A stretch of 9,404 nt of DNA from Gammaproteobacteria bacterium (GTDB lineage Bacteria; Pseudomonadota; Gammaproteobacteria; Steroidobacterales; Steroidobacteraceae): NCBI GenBank assembly GCA_020846815.1, contig JADLDF010000314.1, positions 1-9,404 of the forward strand. Reading direction: 5' to 3'. Below are positions 1-8,699 of the stretch, one piece after another. The notes under the pieces are model-generated. The model had not been told where the DNA came from. It searched no databases and saw nothing but the letters and a program-made list of their open reading frames with translations. How positions within the stretch are numbered: position 1 is the first letter of the stretch; each line of letters begins with the position of its first letter. The position numbers and the translations under genes were made by a program.

Positions 1-457
1 GACGCTGCACGCCAATTCGGCGCTGCGTTCGATCCCGCGCCTGCTCGATCTCGGCGTGAGGCCCGAGGTGCTGGCCGGCAACCTCGTCGGCATCATCGGC
101 CAGCGGCTGGTGCGCACGCTGTGCACGAACTGCAAGATTCCGGGCGAGCCGGACGAGATCGAGGCGCGGCTGCTCGGCTGCGCCAGCGACGCGACCCTCT
201 ATCGCGCCTTCGGCTGCGAGGCCTGCGACTACACCGGCTATCGCGGCCGCGCGGCCCTGGTGGAGATCGTGCGCTGGAACGCCGCGCTCGACGAGCTGCT
301 GGCGGCACGCGCCAGCCTCGGCGAGCTGACGCGCGCGGTGCGCGCGCAGGGCTTCGTCGACCTCGCGGAAGCGGCGCTGCGGCGCGTGCGCGCCGGCGAC
401 ACGACGCTCGAGGAAGCGGCACGCGTCGTTGATCTGACGGAGCGCGTGGGCGCATGA
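1..457 (+). CDS. GspE/PilB-family assembly ATPase, C-terminal part (5' end outside window)
   Basis: This is the C-terminal 151 residues of a type II secretion/type IV pilus assembly ATPase; the frame is open from base 2, so the gene begins upstream of the window. Such ATPases are cytoplasmic hexamers that drive pilin or pseudopilin polymerisation through the GspF/PilC platform. The visible part starts at the conserved TLHAN segment, continues through LLDLGVRPEVLAGNLVGIIGQRLVR, typical of the end of the ATPase core, and carries a zinc-binding tetracysteine motif, CxxC at residues 41-44 and CxxC at 72-75 of the visible part. The zinc motif is characteristic of GspE, PilB and MshE and is absent from PilT-type retraction ATPases. 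The Walker A and B motifs are off the window. Its stop overlaps the next start by 4 bp (ATGA), so it is translationally coupled to the platform gene. The family is secure; whether to call it GspE, PilB or MshE cannot be decided here. Confidence 0.93.
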   Translation, partial: TLHANSALRSIPRLLDLGVRPEVLAGNLVGIIGQRLVRTLCTNCKIPGEPDEIEARLLGCASDATLYRAFGCEACDYTGYRGRAALVEIVRWNAALDELLAARASLGELTRAVRAQGFVDLAEAALRRVRAGDTTLEEAARVVDLTERVGA

Positions 458-1662
458 GCCTCTACCGCTATCGTGCCGCCGACGTCGCGGGCCGCGTGGT
501 CCGCGGCGAGAGCCGCGCCGACAACGAGCGCGAGCTCGAGGGGCGGCTCGCACGCGTCGGCCTCGAGCTGCTGGCGGCCGAACCGGTGCAGAACGTCATG
601 CCGTGGTTCATGCGCCGTGCGCGGCTGCGCGGCCGGGAGCTGATCAACTTCTTTGTCCAGCTCGAGTCGCTGCTGCGCGCCGGCGTGCCGATGCTCGATG
701 CGCTCGCCGACCTGCGCGACTCGGCGGCCACGCCCGCGATCCGGCAGGTCATGACCGACCTGATCGACCGCATCGAGACCGGTTCGACGCTGTCCGAGGC
801 GCTGGCAGCGCAGTCGGCGAGCTTCGACGGCCTGCTGGCCGGACTGGTGCGCACCGGCGAAGTCACCGGGCGGCTCGCCGACGTGCTCGGCGAGATCGTG
901 CGCAGCCTCAAGTGGCAGGACGAACTCGCGGTGCGGACCAGCAAGGCGGTGCGCTACCCCGCCTTCGTCGCGGTGGTGATCTTCGCCGTGGTCTGCTTCC
1001 TCATGGTCTACCTGGTGCCGCAGCTGTCGTTGTTCCTCTCCGGCTTCGGCCGCGAGCTGCCGCTGCAGACTCGTGTGCTGATGGCGACTTCCGGCGTGGT
1101 GACGGCCTGGTGGCCCATCCTGGTCGCCGCTCCGCCGCTCGGCTGGCTGCTGCTGCGCTTCGCGATCGCGCGCAGCGAGCGCCTGCGGCTGGCTCGCGAC
1201 GCCTGGCTGCTGCGACTGCCGCTGGTCGGCGAGGTGGCACGCAAGATCGTGCTGGCGAGGTTCGCCAACACCTTCGCGCTGATGTTCGGCTCCGGCATCG
1301 CGGTGCTGGATGCGCTCGCGCACTGCGAACGCTCGGCCGGGAACCTTGCGATTGCCCATGCGCTGGGGCGCGCCCGCACGCTCGTGGCGCAGGGCTCGCC
1401 GGTGTCGGAGGCGTTCGCCACGCTCGAGATCTTCCCGACGTTCGTCGTGCGCATGCTGCGCATCGGCGAGATGACCGGGCAGCTCGACGCCTCGCTGCGC
1501 AACGTCAGCTACTTCTTCACGCGCGACGTCGACGAGCGCCTCGATAGCCTGCAGTCGATGATCGAACCGGCGCTGACCCTGGTCATGGGCGCCGTGCTCG
1601 GCTGGGTCATGGTCGCCGTGCTCGGACCGGTCTACGACACGATCACGCAGTTCGGGAGCTGA
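454..1662 (+). CDS. GspF/PilC-family inner-membrane platform protein
   Basis: The gene encodes 402 residues, the usual length for type II secretion F / type IV pilus C proteins, the polytopic inner-membrane platform on which the ATPase acts. The N-terminus (MSLYRYRAADVAGR) matches the family's short beta-rich start. Two T2SSF repeats follow, at about residues 65-188 and 268-391. Each carries the hallmark GE-x-TG-x-L turn (GEVTGRL at 135-141, GEMTGQL at 338-344). Hydrophobic segments at about 168-188, 216-236 and 371-392 give the typical three membrane helices. The ATG at 454 overlaps the ATPase stop and has GGAG at 439-442 upstream. The following gene begins 5 bp after the stop. Nothing is truncated. 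The position directly after the ATPase gene is the classic E-F order of Gsp and Msh systems. Confidence 0.95.
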   Translation: MSLYRYRAADVAGRVVRGESRADNERELEGRLARVGLELLAAEPVQNVMPWFMRRARLRGRELINFFVQLESLLRAGVPMLDALADLRDSAATPAIRQVMTDLIDRIETGSTLSEALAAQSASFDGLLAGLVRTGEVTGRLADVLGEIVRSLKWQDELAVRTSKAVRYPAFVAVVIFAVVCFLMVYLVPQLSLFLSGFGRELPLQTRVLMATSGVVTAWWPILVAAPPLGWLLLRFAIARSERLRLARDAWLLRLPLVGEVARKIVLARFANTFALMFGSGIAVLDALAHCERSAGNLAIAHALGRARTLVAQGSPVSEAFATLEIFPTFVVRMLRIGEMTGQLDASLRNVSYFFTRDVDERLDSLQSMIEPALTLVMGAVLGWVMVAVLGPVYDTITQFGS

Positions 1663-1667
1663 TTCCC

Positions 1668-3131
1668 ATGCATCGCGCGGTCCAGTATCTCTCACCGGGC
1701 GAGTCGCGCAGCTGGCGCCACGACGGCCGGATGCTGCAGCCCGGCGAGCCGGCACCCCGCTCGGCCGTGGTCGCCGTCGTCGACTTTCCCGACGAGTCCT
1801 ACGTGCTCGCCAGGCTGCCGGCGATGCGCGGTCACGACGGCCGCCTGCTGCGGCGACGGCGCCTGGAGCGCGAGTTCCCCGGCGTGTCGCTCGCGCTGGT
1901 GCAGCCGCTGCGCCGCGGCCGCGAGATCGACGGCAACGACGCAGTGCTGATCGCGGTGCCCGGCGGCGCGGCGCTGCAGGATGCGCTCGGCGACATCGCG
2001 CGAGAACATGCGCTGCGCGCCGTGACCACGCCGGCGCTGCTCGCCGGCGAGTGGCTGCGCCGCGCCCGCATCCGCCAGCGCCGCGTGCTGATCGTGCTGC
2101 CGACGCCGGCCGGTGTGCGCCTGCTGTTCCTCGACGACGGGCGCCCGACGCTGTCGCGCCTGACGGGGCCGCTCGCGCCGCAGGCGACGGCGGCGGAGAT
2201 CGCGCGTACCGTGCAGTATCTGCAGAACACGCAGCGGGTGGCGCGCGGCGAGTCGGTCGAGCTGTGGTTCTGGGGCATGGACGACGCCACGGCGGCGGCC
2301 TGCCTGCCGGCCGGCGTGAACGTCACACCCTCGAGTGCACCGCGCGTCCCTGGATTGCCCGATCCCGAGCGCGAAGGCCTGCAGGCGCTGCTGGCGCTCG
2401 CGGTCGACGACCCCGGCGCGCCGCAGCTCGCGCCCGACGAGCTGCGCATGGGCTGGCTGGCGCGGGAACTCGAGCGTGGTTCGCGGCTCGCCGCGGCTGC
2501 GGTCGCCGTGCTGGCGATCCTCGTCGCCGCCGGCTTCGAGTGGCGGATCCAGCGCGTTTCGGCCGCGACGGCCGACGTCGTGGCGCAGCACGCGGCCATC
2601 GAGCAGGGTGCCATGCGGCTCGATGCGGATCTCGGGCGGCGCGGCCTAACGCTGGCCGAGGTCGCGACCTTGCCCGAGGCCGAGCAAAGCCTCGCGGCGG
2701 GCGGCGTGGATCCCGCGGCCGCGCTGGCGATCGTCGGTGTCGGTTTCGGTGCGCAGCAGGACGTGACCGTGCAGGGTGTGGAACTGCGCGCGATGCCGCT
2801 CGCCGGCTCGGCCGAGGCCGCGGTCGCCGCGCCGGATCCGGCGGAGGTCCCGGCCGCCGCCGCGGACCTCGATGTCGCCACGGCCTGCGCCGTCGGGCCG
2901 CAGGCGACGATCCTGGTGGAGTTCGGCCTCGCCGAGGGCCTGGGCGTGCGGCGTCGCGATGCGGCGCTCGGCTGGGTGCGGGAGGCGGCCGCCGGGCTCG
3001 AGCCCTGGCGCGCCGGCGCGGCGGCGCGCGCGATCGGCCGCCGCGATGCCGTCGTGGTCACTGCGGATCGCGACGAGGCAAGGGTCGATGCGCGCTGGGC
3101 CGTGTGCCTGCGCAACGAGATGCCGACGTGA
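1668..3131 (+). CDS. GspL-like (PilM-PilN fusion-like) assembly-platform protein
   Basis: The product is 487 residues and has bitopic architecture. A cytoplasmic region of about 270 residues is followed by one membrane helix at 274-294 (rich in Ala, Val, Leu and Ile), a short coiled coil (about 298-322) and a periplasmic C-terminal region. An Ala/Pro-rich linker at about 382-404 interrupts the periplasmic part. This layout is that of GspL, where a PilM-like actin-fold domain that binds the ATPase is covalently joined to a PilN-like membrane/periplasmic part. Inside the cytoplasmic part, RRRRLEREFPG and the VLIVLPTPAGVRLLFLDDG / LSRLTGP stretch look like beta strands of a degenerate actin-like fold. 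I see no clear nucleotide-binding motif. The ATG at 1668 has GGGAG at 1654-1658, nine bases upstream. The assignment rests on topology, size and position between F-like and PilO-like genes, not on strong motif identity. Confidence 0.65.
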   Translation: MHRAVQYLSPGESRSWRHDGRMLQPGEPAPRSAVVAVVDFPDESYVLARLPAMRGHDGRLLRRRRLEREFPGVSLALVQPLRRGREIDGNDAVLIAVPGGAALQDALGDIAREHALRAVTTPALLAGEWLRRARIRQRRVLIVLPTPAGVRLLFLDDGRPTLSRLTGPLAPQATAAEIARTVQYLQNTQRVARGESVELWFWGMDDATAAACLPAGVNVTPSSAPRVPGLPDPEREGLQALLALAVDDPGAPQLAPDELRMGWLARELERGSRLAAAAVAVLAILVAAGFEWRIQRVSAATADVVAQHAAIEQGAMRLDADLGRRGLTLAEVATLPEAEQSLAAGGVDPAAALAIVGVGFGAQQDVTVQGVELRAMPLAGSAEAAVAAPDPAEVPAAAADLDVATACAVGPQATILVEFGLAEGLGVRRRDAALGWVREAAAGLEPWRAGAAARAIGRRDAVVVTADRDEARVDARWAVCLRNEMPT

Positions 3132-3784
3132 GCGCGCGGCTGAAATGGATGTGGGCCTCGGCGCACCGCGGACGGATGCTGCGCGCGATCCTGCTGTGCG
3201 GTGCCGCGCTGACCTCGGGCATCGTGGTCCTCGGGCTGCAGGGCCTGCGGATGTCGCGCGGCGTCCAGGCCTTCGACAGCGAGCAGGCTGCACTGCAGGT
3301 GGCACATGCCGAATCGGCAGCGCTGCGCGTGCTGGCGGGCGAGCTCGGTGAGCGCGAGGCGCGGGTGGCTGGGCTGCGCTCGCGCGGGTTCACGGCCGAG
3401 GCCGACCGTGTCGGCTGGGTCGAGGCCGTATCGGCGGCCGCCGAGTCGCTGCGGCCACTGCGCTTTGCAGTGGAGGTCGGTGCGGAGTCGACACTGCCGC
3501 TGCCGCCTGCCACGCAGGCCTGGTACGACGAGCGCGGGCTCGCTGCGCCGCGACTGGCGGCGAACGAGCTGATGCTCGAGGTCGAGGGGTTGCACGAAGG
3601 CGAGATCGTCGCACTGCTCGCGCGGGCGCGCGAGGCCGGCGGCGCCGTCGTGCGCGTCGAACGCTGCCGGCTCGATCGACGCGCCGACATGGGCGTGCTC
3701 GGCGCGGTCTGCACGCTGCGCCGCTTCGCGCTGCTCGCGCCCGAGTCGCCGGAGATGCCCGGATCGCAGGGGTCGACGACATGA
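3128..3784 (+). CDS. PilO/GspM-like inner-membrane protein
   Basis: The product is 218 residues with a short basic cytoplasmic N-terminus, one membrane helix at about 18-40 (LRAILLCGAALTSGIVVLGL), a coiled-coil-prone segment at about 48-80 and a periplasmic alpha/beta domain to about residue 206. The domain ends in a strand-helix-strand element (ANELMLEVEGL, then a helix, then GGAVVRVERCRL) with paired cysteines flanking the last strand. This is the layout of PilO and GspM, which dimerise with PilN/GspL and connect the platform to the outer-membrane channel. I chose the GTG at 3128 because it overlaps the upstream stop as GTGA, like the other junctions of the operon. The ATG at 3149 would remove seven residues and lose the coupling. 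Sequence identity to named family members is weak by eye, so the call is from architecture and position. Confidence 0.7.
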   Translation: MSARLKWMWASAHRGRMLRAILLCGAALTSGIVVLGLQGLRMSRGVQAFDSEQAALQVAHAESAALRVLAGELGEREARVAGLRSRGFTAEADRVGWVEAVSAAAESLRPLRFAVEVGAESTLPLPPATQAWYDERGLAAPRLAANELMLEVEGLHEGEIVALLARAREAGGAVVRVERCRLDRRADMGVLGAVCTLRRFALLAPESPEMPGSQGSTT

Positions 3785-4230
3785 TCGCCGGTCTCGCGAG
3801 ACGGCCCATCACCGCGGCGTTGCTCGCGCTGTCCTGCGTGCCCTCGTTCGTGCCGTCTTGCTTGCAGGCCGCGGAGCTGCCGCGCGTGTTCTTCACGCCG
3901 GCCGAGCGCGCCGCCATCACCCGCGACCGGCTGGCCGGCCGCCCGGTCGCATCGCGCACGGACGTGCGCGACGCCACGGCCGCGGCGGCGATCGCGCCGT
4001 CAGGTGAGGCCGGCGAGGTCCCGGCGAGGGCGGCGCCGCGTGCCGCGCGCGTCGAAGGCATCACCATCGGCCGCGATGCGCGACCGGTCGTCTGGATCGC
4101 CGGCGAGCGCATCACCGATGGCGGCACGTGGCGCGGCTATCGCGTGCGGGTCACGCGCGACGGCGCGCGGTTCGTCGCGGCCGACGGCTCCGAACGCCAC
4201 GTCCGCGTCGGCATGGAGATCCTGCGATGA
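3781..4230 (+). CDS. PilP/GspC-like periplasmic protein
   Basis: The product is 149 residues. An N-terminal export signal (two arginines then a hydrophobic stretch, about residues 7-30) is followed by ELPRVFFTPAER. A low-complexity Ala-rich linker at about 65-88 leads to a compact C-terminal beta domain of about 60 residues. That domain begins VEGITIGRDARPVVWIAGE and ends in RVGMEI. The order signal/anchor, flexible linker and small all-beta HR-type domain is that of PilP and GspC, which contact the secretin from the inner-membrane side. Cleavage is plausible after Ala30 or Ala31. A cysteine at position 27 (VPSC) could instead be a lipidation site, as in PilP, but proline at -2 is unusual. 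AGGGG at 3768-3772 lies eight bases before the ATG, which overlaps the previous stop (ATGA). Confidence 0.65.
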   Translation: MIAGLARRPITAALLALSCVPSFVPSCLQAAELPRVFFTPAERAAITRDRLAGRPVASRTDVRDATAAAAIAPSGEAGEVPARAAPRAARVEGITIGRDARPVVWIAGERITDGGTWRGYRVRVTRDGARFVAADGSERHVRVGMEILR

Positions 4231-4760
4231 GGCGACAGCACGGTGCTGCACTGCTGGTACTGCTCGCCGTGCTGTTCACCGTGGCGACGGCCGCGGCCGT
4301 CGCCGCACTGCGACCCCTCGCCCGGCCCGACCGCACCGTCGCCGCACAGCAGCGTGCACTGGCGCTGGCGCGTGACGCGCTGCGCGGGCATGCCTTGCAG
4401 CAGCACTGCGCGGATCCGGCCCGGCCGCTCGATGCGCTGCTCGCCTGTCCGGAGGGGCCGGCCGCCGAGGGAGTCGCTGCGGCCGCCGGTCCAGGCGTCA
4501 CGCGCGGCTGGCTGCCCTGGCGCACGCTCGGACTGCCGCCGCTGCACGATGCGTCCGGCACCTGCCTGTGGATGGAACGTGACGGGTCCACGGCGCGCGT
4601 GATCGCAGCCGGCCCGCCCGTTGCCGGCCAGCTGCGCGGTGCGGCTCCCGGTCGCACGCTCTGCCCGGGATCGGTCGATCCCGCCCAGTATCTCGACGCC
4701 GGTGACGTCGCCGTCGCGCTGGTGCTCGATGCGGCCATCGTGGCCGCCGCCTGCCCATGA
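4227..4760 (+). CDS. PilX/GspK-like minor pseudopilin
   Basis: The product is 177 residues. It starts with a short basic leader (MRRQHG) followed directly by a long hydrophobic helix (AALLVLLAVLFTVATAAAVAAL). This Q-x-G-A-A-L-L start is the class III signal form seen in PilX and GspK minor pilins, with predicted cleavage after Gly6. The Glu at +5 found in major pilins is absent, as is common in GspK. The globular part shares an ordered set of motifs with the next gene's product: RDAL at 49-52, a Cys-Pro at 74-75, and LPWRTLGLP at 96-104. Five cysteines after the helix could form disulphides. GGAG at 4215-4218 sits eight bases before the ATG, and both ends overlap neighbours by 4 bp. It probably primes or caps the pilus; that role is inferred from the family. 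Confidence 0.72.
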   Translation: MRRQHGAALLVLLAVLFTVATAAAVAALRPLARPDRTVAAQQRALALARDALRGHALQQHCADPARPLDALLACPEGPAAEGVAAAAGPGVTRGWLPWRTLGLPPLHDASGTCLWMERDGSTARVIAAGPPVAGQLRGAAPGRTLCPGSVDPAQYLDAGDVAVALVLDAAIVAAACP

Positions 4761-5440
4761 CGTCCGTGCCGGCACGCAGCCGCGGATTCTCGCTGATCGA
4801 GCTCGCAGTCGTGCTGCTGATCGTCGGTCTGCTGGTCGGTGGCACGCTGGGCACGGTCGGGGCGCTGCAGCAGCGCCAGCGCTACAGCAGCACCGAGGCG
4901 CAGATGGAGGAGATCCGCGACGCACTGATCGCCTTCGCGGTCGTGAACCGTCGTCTGCCCTGTCCCGCGGATCCGGCCGTCGCCGACACCGTGGCGGGCG
5001 CGGGCCTCGAGCGCGTACCCACGGCCGCCGGCTGTACCGGCGGCCCGGCCGGTGCCTTGCCCTGGGCGACGCTGTCGCTGCCCCAGGGCGACGCCTGGAG
5101 CCGCCGCTTCGGCTATCGCGTCAGCGCGGCGTTCTCGCGCCAGGCTCCCGCGTTCACGCTGGCGAGCACCGGCGACAACGTCGTGCGCAACGGCGCGGCC
5201 GTGGTGCTGGCCGGCGCCGTGCCGGCGGTCATCGTCTCGCACGGTGCCAATGCGCGCGGCAGCCGCGGCCCGTCGGGGCTGGCCTCCGCCGGCAGCCCCG
5301 ACCTGCGCGAGCAGGAGAACGCGGACGGCGATGCCGAGTTCGTCCTCGACGTGCCCGGCGAGAACTTCGACGATCTCGTCGGCTGGGTGCCCGCGCCGGT
5401 GCTGGTCTACCGGATGCTGCAGGCCGGCGCGCTGCCCTGA
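4757..5440 (+). CDS. Type IV prepilin/pseudopilin with N-terminal methylation motif
   Basis: The product is 227 residues. A ten-residue basic leader ends in Gly10, followed by FSLIELAVVLLIVGLLVGG. This is a textbook prepilin peptidase site: cleavage between Gly10 and Phe11, N-methylated Phe at +1 and Glu15 at +5. The helix continues into QQRQRYSSTEAQMEEIRDAL, the usual amphipathic extension, and then a globular domain containing LPCPADP (67-73), LPWATLSLP (101-109) and DAWSRRFGYRV (112-122). Further motifs are PAVIVSHGANARG and a C-terminal FDDLVGWV. Cys69 and Cys93 could pair. The globular motif set is typical of a large family of uncharacterised type II secretion-like prepilins rather than GspG or PilA. 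It is translated by coupling to the previous gene (ATGA), with no strong ribosome binding site of its own, and is the last gene of the operon. Confidence 0.9.
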   Translation: MTSVPARSRGFSLIELAVVLLIVGLLVGGTLGTVGALQQRQRYSSTEAQMEEIRDALIAFAVVNRRLPCPADPAVADTVAGAGLERVPTAAGCTGGPAGALPWATLSLPQGDAWSRRFGYRVSAAFSRQAPAFTLASTGDNVVRNGAAVVLAGAVPAVIVSHGANARGSRGPSGLASAGSPDLREQENADGDAEFVLDVPGENFDDLVGWVPAPVLVYRMLQAGALP

Positions 5441-5507
5441 GATGCGGCGACGGCGCTTCCTGCAAGTGCGCCCGGGACCGTGACCGCGAGCCGCGCAGCA
5501 GTGGCGC

Positions 5508-7973
<2,466 letters not shown>

Positions 7974-8004
7974 GTCCAGGGCCGGGTCCTCGAGAGGGGT
8001 CGCG

Positions 8005-8033
8005 ACTATGCGCGACGGCACACCGAGCGACAA
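8005..8033 (-). promoter_or_regulatory. Candidate sigma70-type promoter for tex
   Basis: On the minus strand, TTGTCG (8028-8033) and CATAGT (8005-8010) are separated by exactly 17 bp. Each matches four of six consensus positions. Transcription would start near 7998, leaving a leader of about 25 bases that contains the GAGGA upstream of the tex start. The match is moderate and untested, but CATAGT is one of few A/T-containing hexamers in this GC-rich gap. Confidence 0.35.
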
Positions 8034-8047
8034 GACTTGCGCGCAGC

Positions 8048-8060
8048 GCACGCGGCGTGC
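8048..8060. repeat. Short palindrome in divergent tex/DUF6766 intergenic region
   Basis: GCACGC-G-GCGTGC is a perfect 6-bp inverted repeat around one central base. It lies 15 bp upstream of the candidate tex -35 element, a position compatible with a protein-binding site. It could also be a chance product of the high GC content. Confidence 0.3.
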
Positions 8061-8073
8061 AGGGACGATGCCT

Positions 8074-8089
8074 GTCGGCGCGCGCCGAC
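8074..8089. repeat. Perfect 16-bp palindrome in divergent intergenic region
   Basis: GTCGGCGCGCGCCGAC is self-complementary over all 16 bases. It lies 55 bp before the start of the DUF6766-type gene and 40 bp upstream of the candidate tex -35 hexamer. It may be an operator for one or both divergent genes. I recognise no specific regulator consensus in it. Confidence 0.35.
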
Positions 8090-8131
8090 TGCATGTGTCC
8101 CGGCGGCGCAGTAAAACCGTTGCATCACGGT

Positions 8132-8137
8132 GAGGAG
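8132..8137 (+). promoter_or_regulatory. Ribosome binding site fixing the start at 8145
   Basis: GAGGAG with seven bases before ATG 8145 decides that start. The in-frame GTG at 8130 would overlap this site and has no Shine-Dalgarno sequence of its own. Confidence 0.7.
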
Positions 8138-8144
8138 CGATGCC

Positions 8145-8531
8145 ATGCGTCTGTCGATCTGGAAGAAATATGGCTTCGGCTGGGTGACCGGCATGCTGTT
8201 CCTGATCACGCTGGCCGGCGACTGGGTGACCGGTTGGTTCGTCTACGTCGACGATCAGCAGGCCCACGCACGACCCGTCGAGATCCGCAGTTTCGCGCTG
8301 CAGCTGTCGCGCGACACGCTCGAGAACTGGCAGTCCGAATTCCTGCAGCTCGTCTGGCAGGTCGCGGGCCTTACCTACCTGCTGTACGTCGGCTCGCCGC
8401 AATCGAAGGAAGAGGACGATCGGCTCGAAGACAAGCTCGACGCGATCCTGCGCAGCGTCGATCCGGCGAATGCCGAGCGGCTGATCCGCGCGTTAAAAAA
8501 ATATCCCGGGCGTTACACCGGGGGCATCTGA
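8145..8531 (+). CDS. DUF6766-type small membrane protein
   Basis: The product is 128 residues with two predicted membrane helices, about 11-33 ([23 protein letters not shown]) and 66-82. Just before the second helix is the motif [10 protein letters not shown] (59-68), and GSPQSK (83-88) follows it. From memory, this ENWxSEFLQ ... G(S/T)xxSK arrangement is the signature of the DUF6766 family, whose function is unknown. The C-terminal 40 residues are charged and probably cytoplasmic ([15 protein letters not shown]). The start is set by a strong GAGGAG site. The gene is divergent from tex, with 171 bp between them, and stands alone. A run of seven A residues at its 3' end (around 8494-8501), containing a rare TTA codon and two AAA codons, is unlike the rest of the window. 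No function can be assigned from context. Confidence 0.8.
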   Translation: MRLSIWKKYGFGWVTGMLFLITLAGDWVTGWFVYVDDQQAHARPVEIRSFALQLSRDTLENWQSEFLQLVWQVAGLTYLLYVGSPQSKEEDDRLEDKLDAILRSVDPANAERLIRALKKYPGRYTGGI

Positions 8532-8534
8532 GAC

Positions 8535-8633
8535 ATGCGCCCCGCGCCTCGCAGTGCCGCGCCCTTCGTACCGCCGCAAGGCGATCTCGAGGCGCTGCGC
8601 GCCGCGTCGCGCGTCGCCGCACGCGACGACTGA
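8535..8633 (+). pseudogene. Short ORF, possible remnant of a UdgX-type uracil-DNA glycosylase N-terminus
   Basis: An ATG three bases after the DUF6766-type stop opens a 32-codon frame. It contains SAAPFVPPQGDLEALRAASR and then ends at a TGA. From memory, UdgX/family-4-like uracil-DNA glycosylases begin with a similar stretch (a Phe/Val-Pro-Pro segment, then D-L-x-x-L-R-x-A) just before their first iron-sulphur CRGCD-type cysteines. Here those cysteines are absent and no glycosylase motif follows in any frame, so if the likeness is real this is only a stub left by a deletion. It may equally be chance coding in GC-rich DNA. There is no clear ribosome binding site. Confidence 0.25.
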
Positions 8634-8699
8634 GCACCGGACGGCGCCGCGGCGTTGCCACGAGCGCGGATCATTGCTGGTCCGCTACCGGAGTGGCCG

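Noticed and set aside
238..1755. Long antisense open frame opposite the GspF-like gene
   Set aside because: Arg/His/Gln-rich composition without any domain, overlapping a secure gene; a typical reverse-strand by-product of high third-position GC.
2051..3127. In-frame upstream extension of the PilO-like gene
   Set aside because: The extension translates to Arg/Gly/Ala-rich sequence overlapping the GspL-like gene; the GTGA overlap at 3128 gives the natural start.
1832..3595. Long antisense open frame opposite the GspL-like and PilO-like genes
   Set aside because: Ser/Arg/Ala-rich low-complexity translation with no recognisable motif; the + strand genes form a coherent coupled operon.
8037..8065. 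Possible -35 TTGCGC for the DUF6766-type gene
   Set aside because: No acceptable -10 hexamer lies 16-18 bp downstream; the only A-rich hexamer (TAAAAC at 8112) has no matching -35.
7974..8402. 143-codon N-terminal extension of tex
   Set aside because: No homology by eye; it crosses the promoter/palindrome region and runs antisense through the DUF6766-type gene, while Tex homology starts just after ATG 7973.
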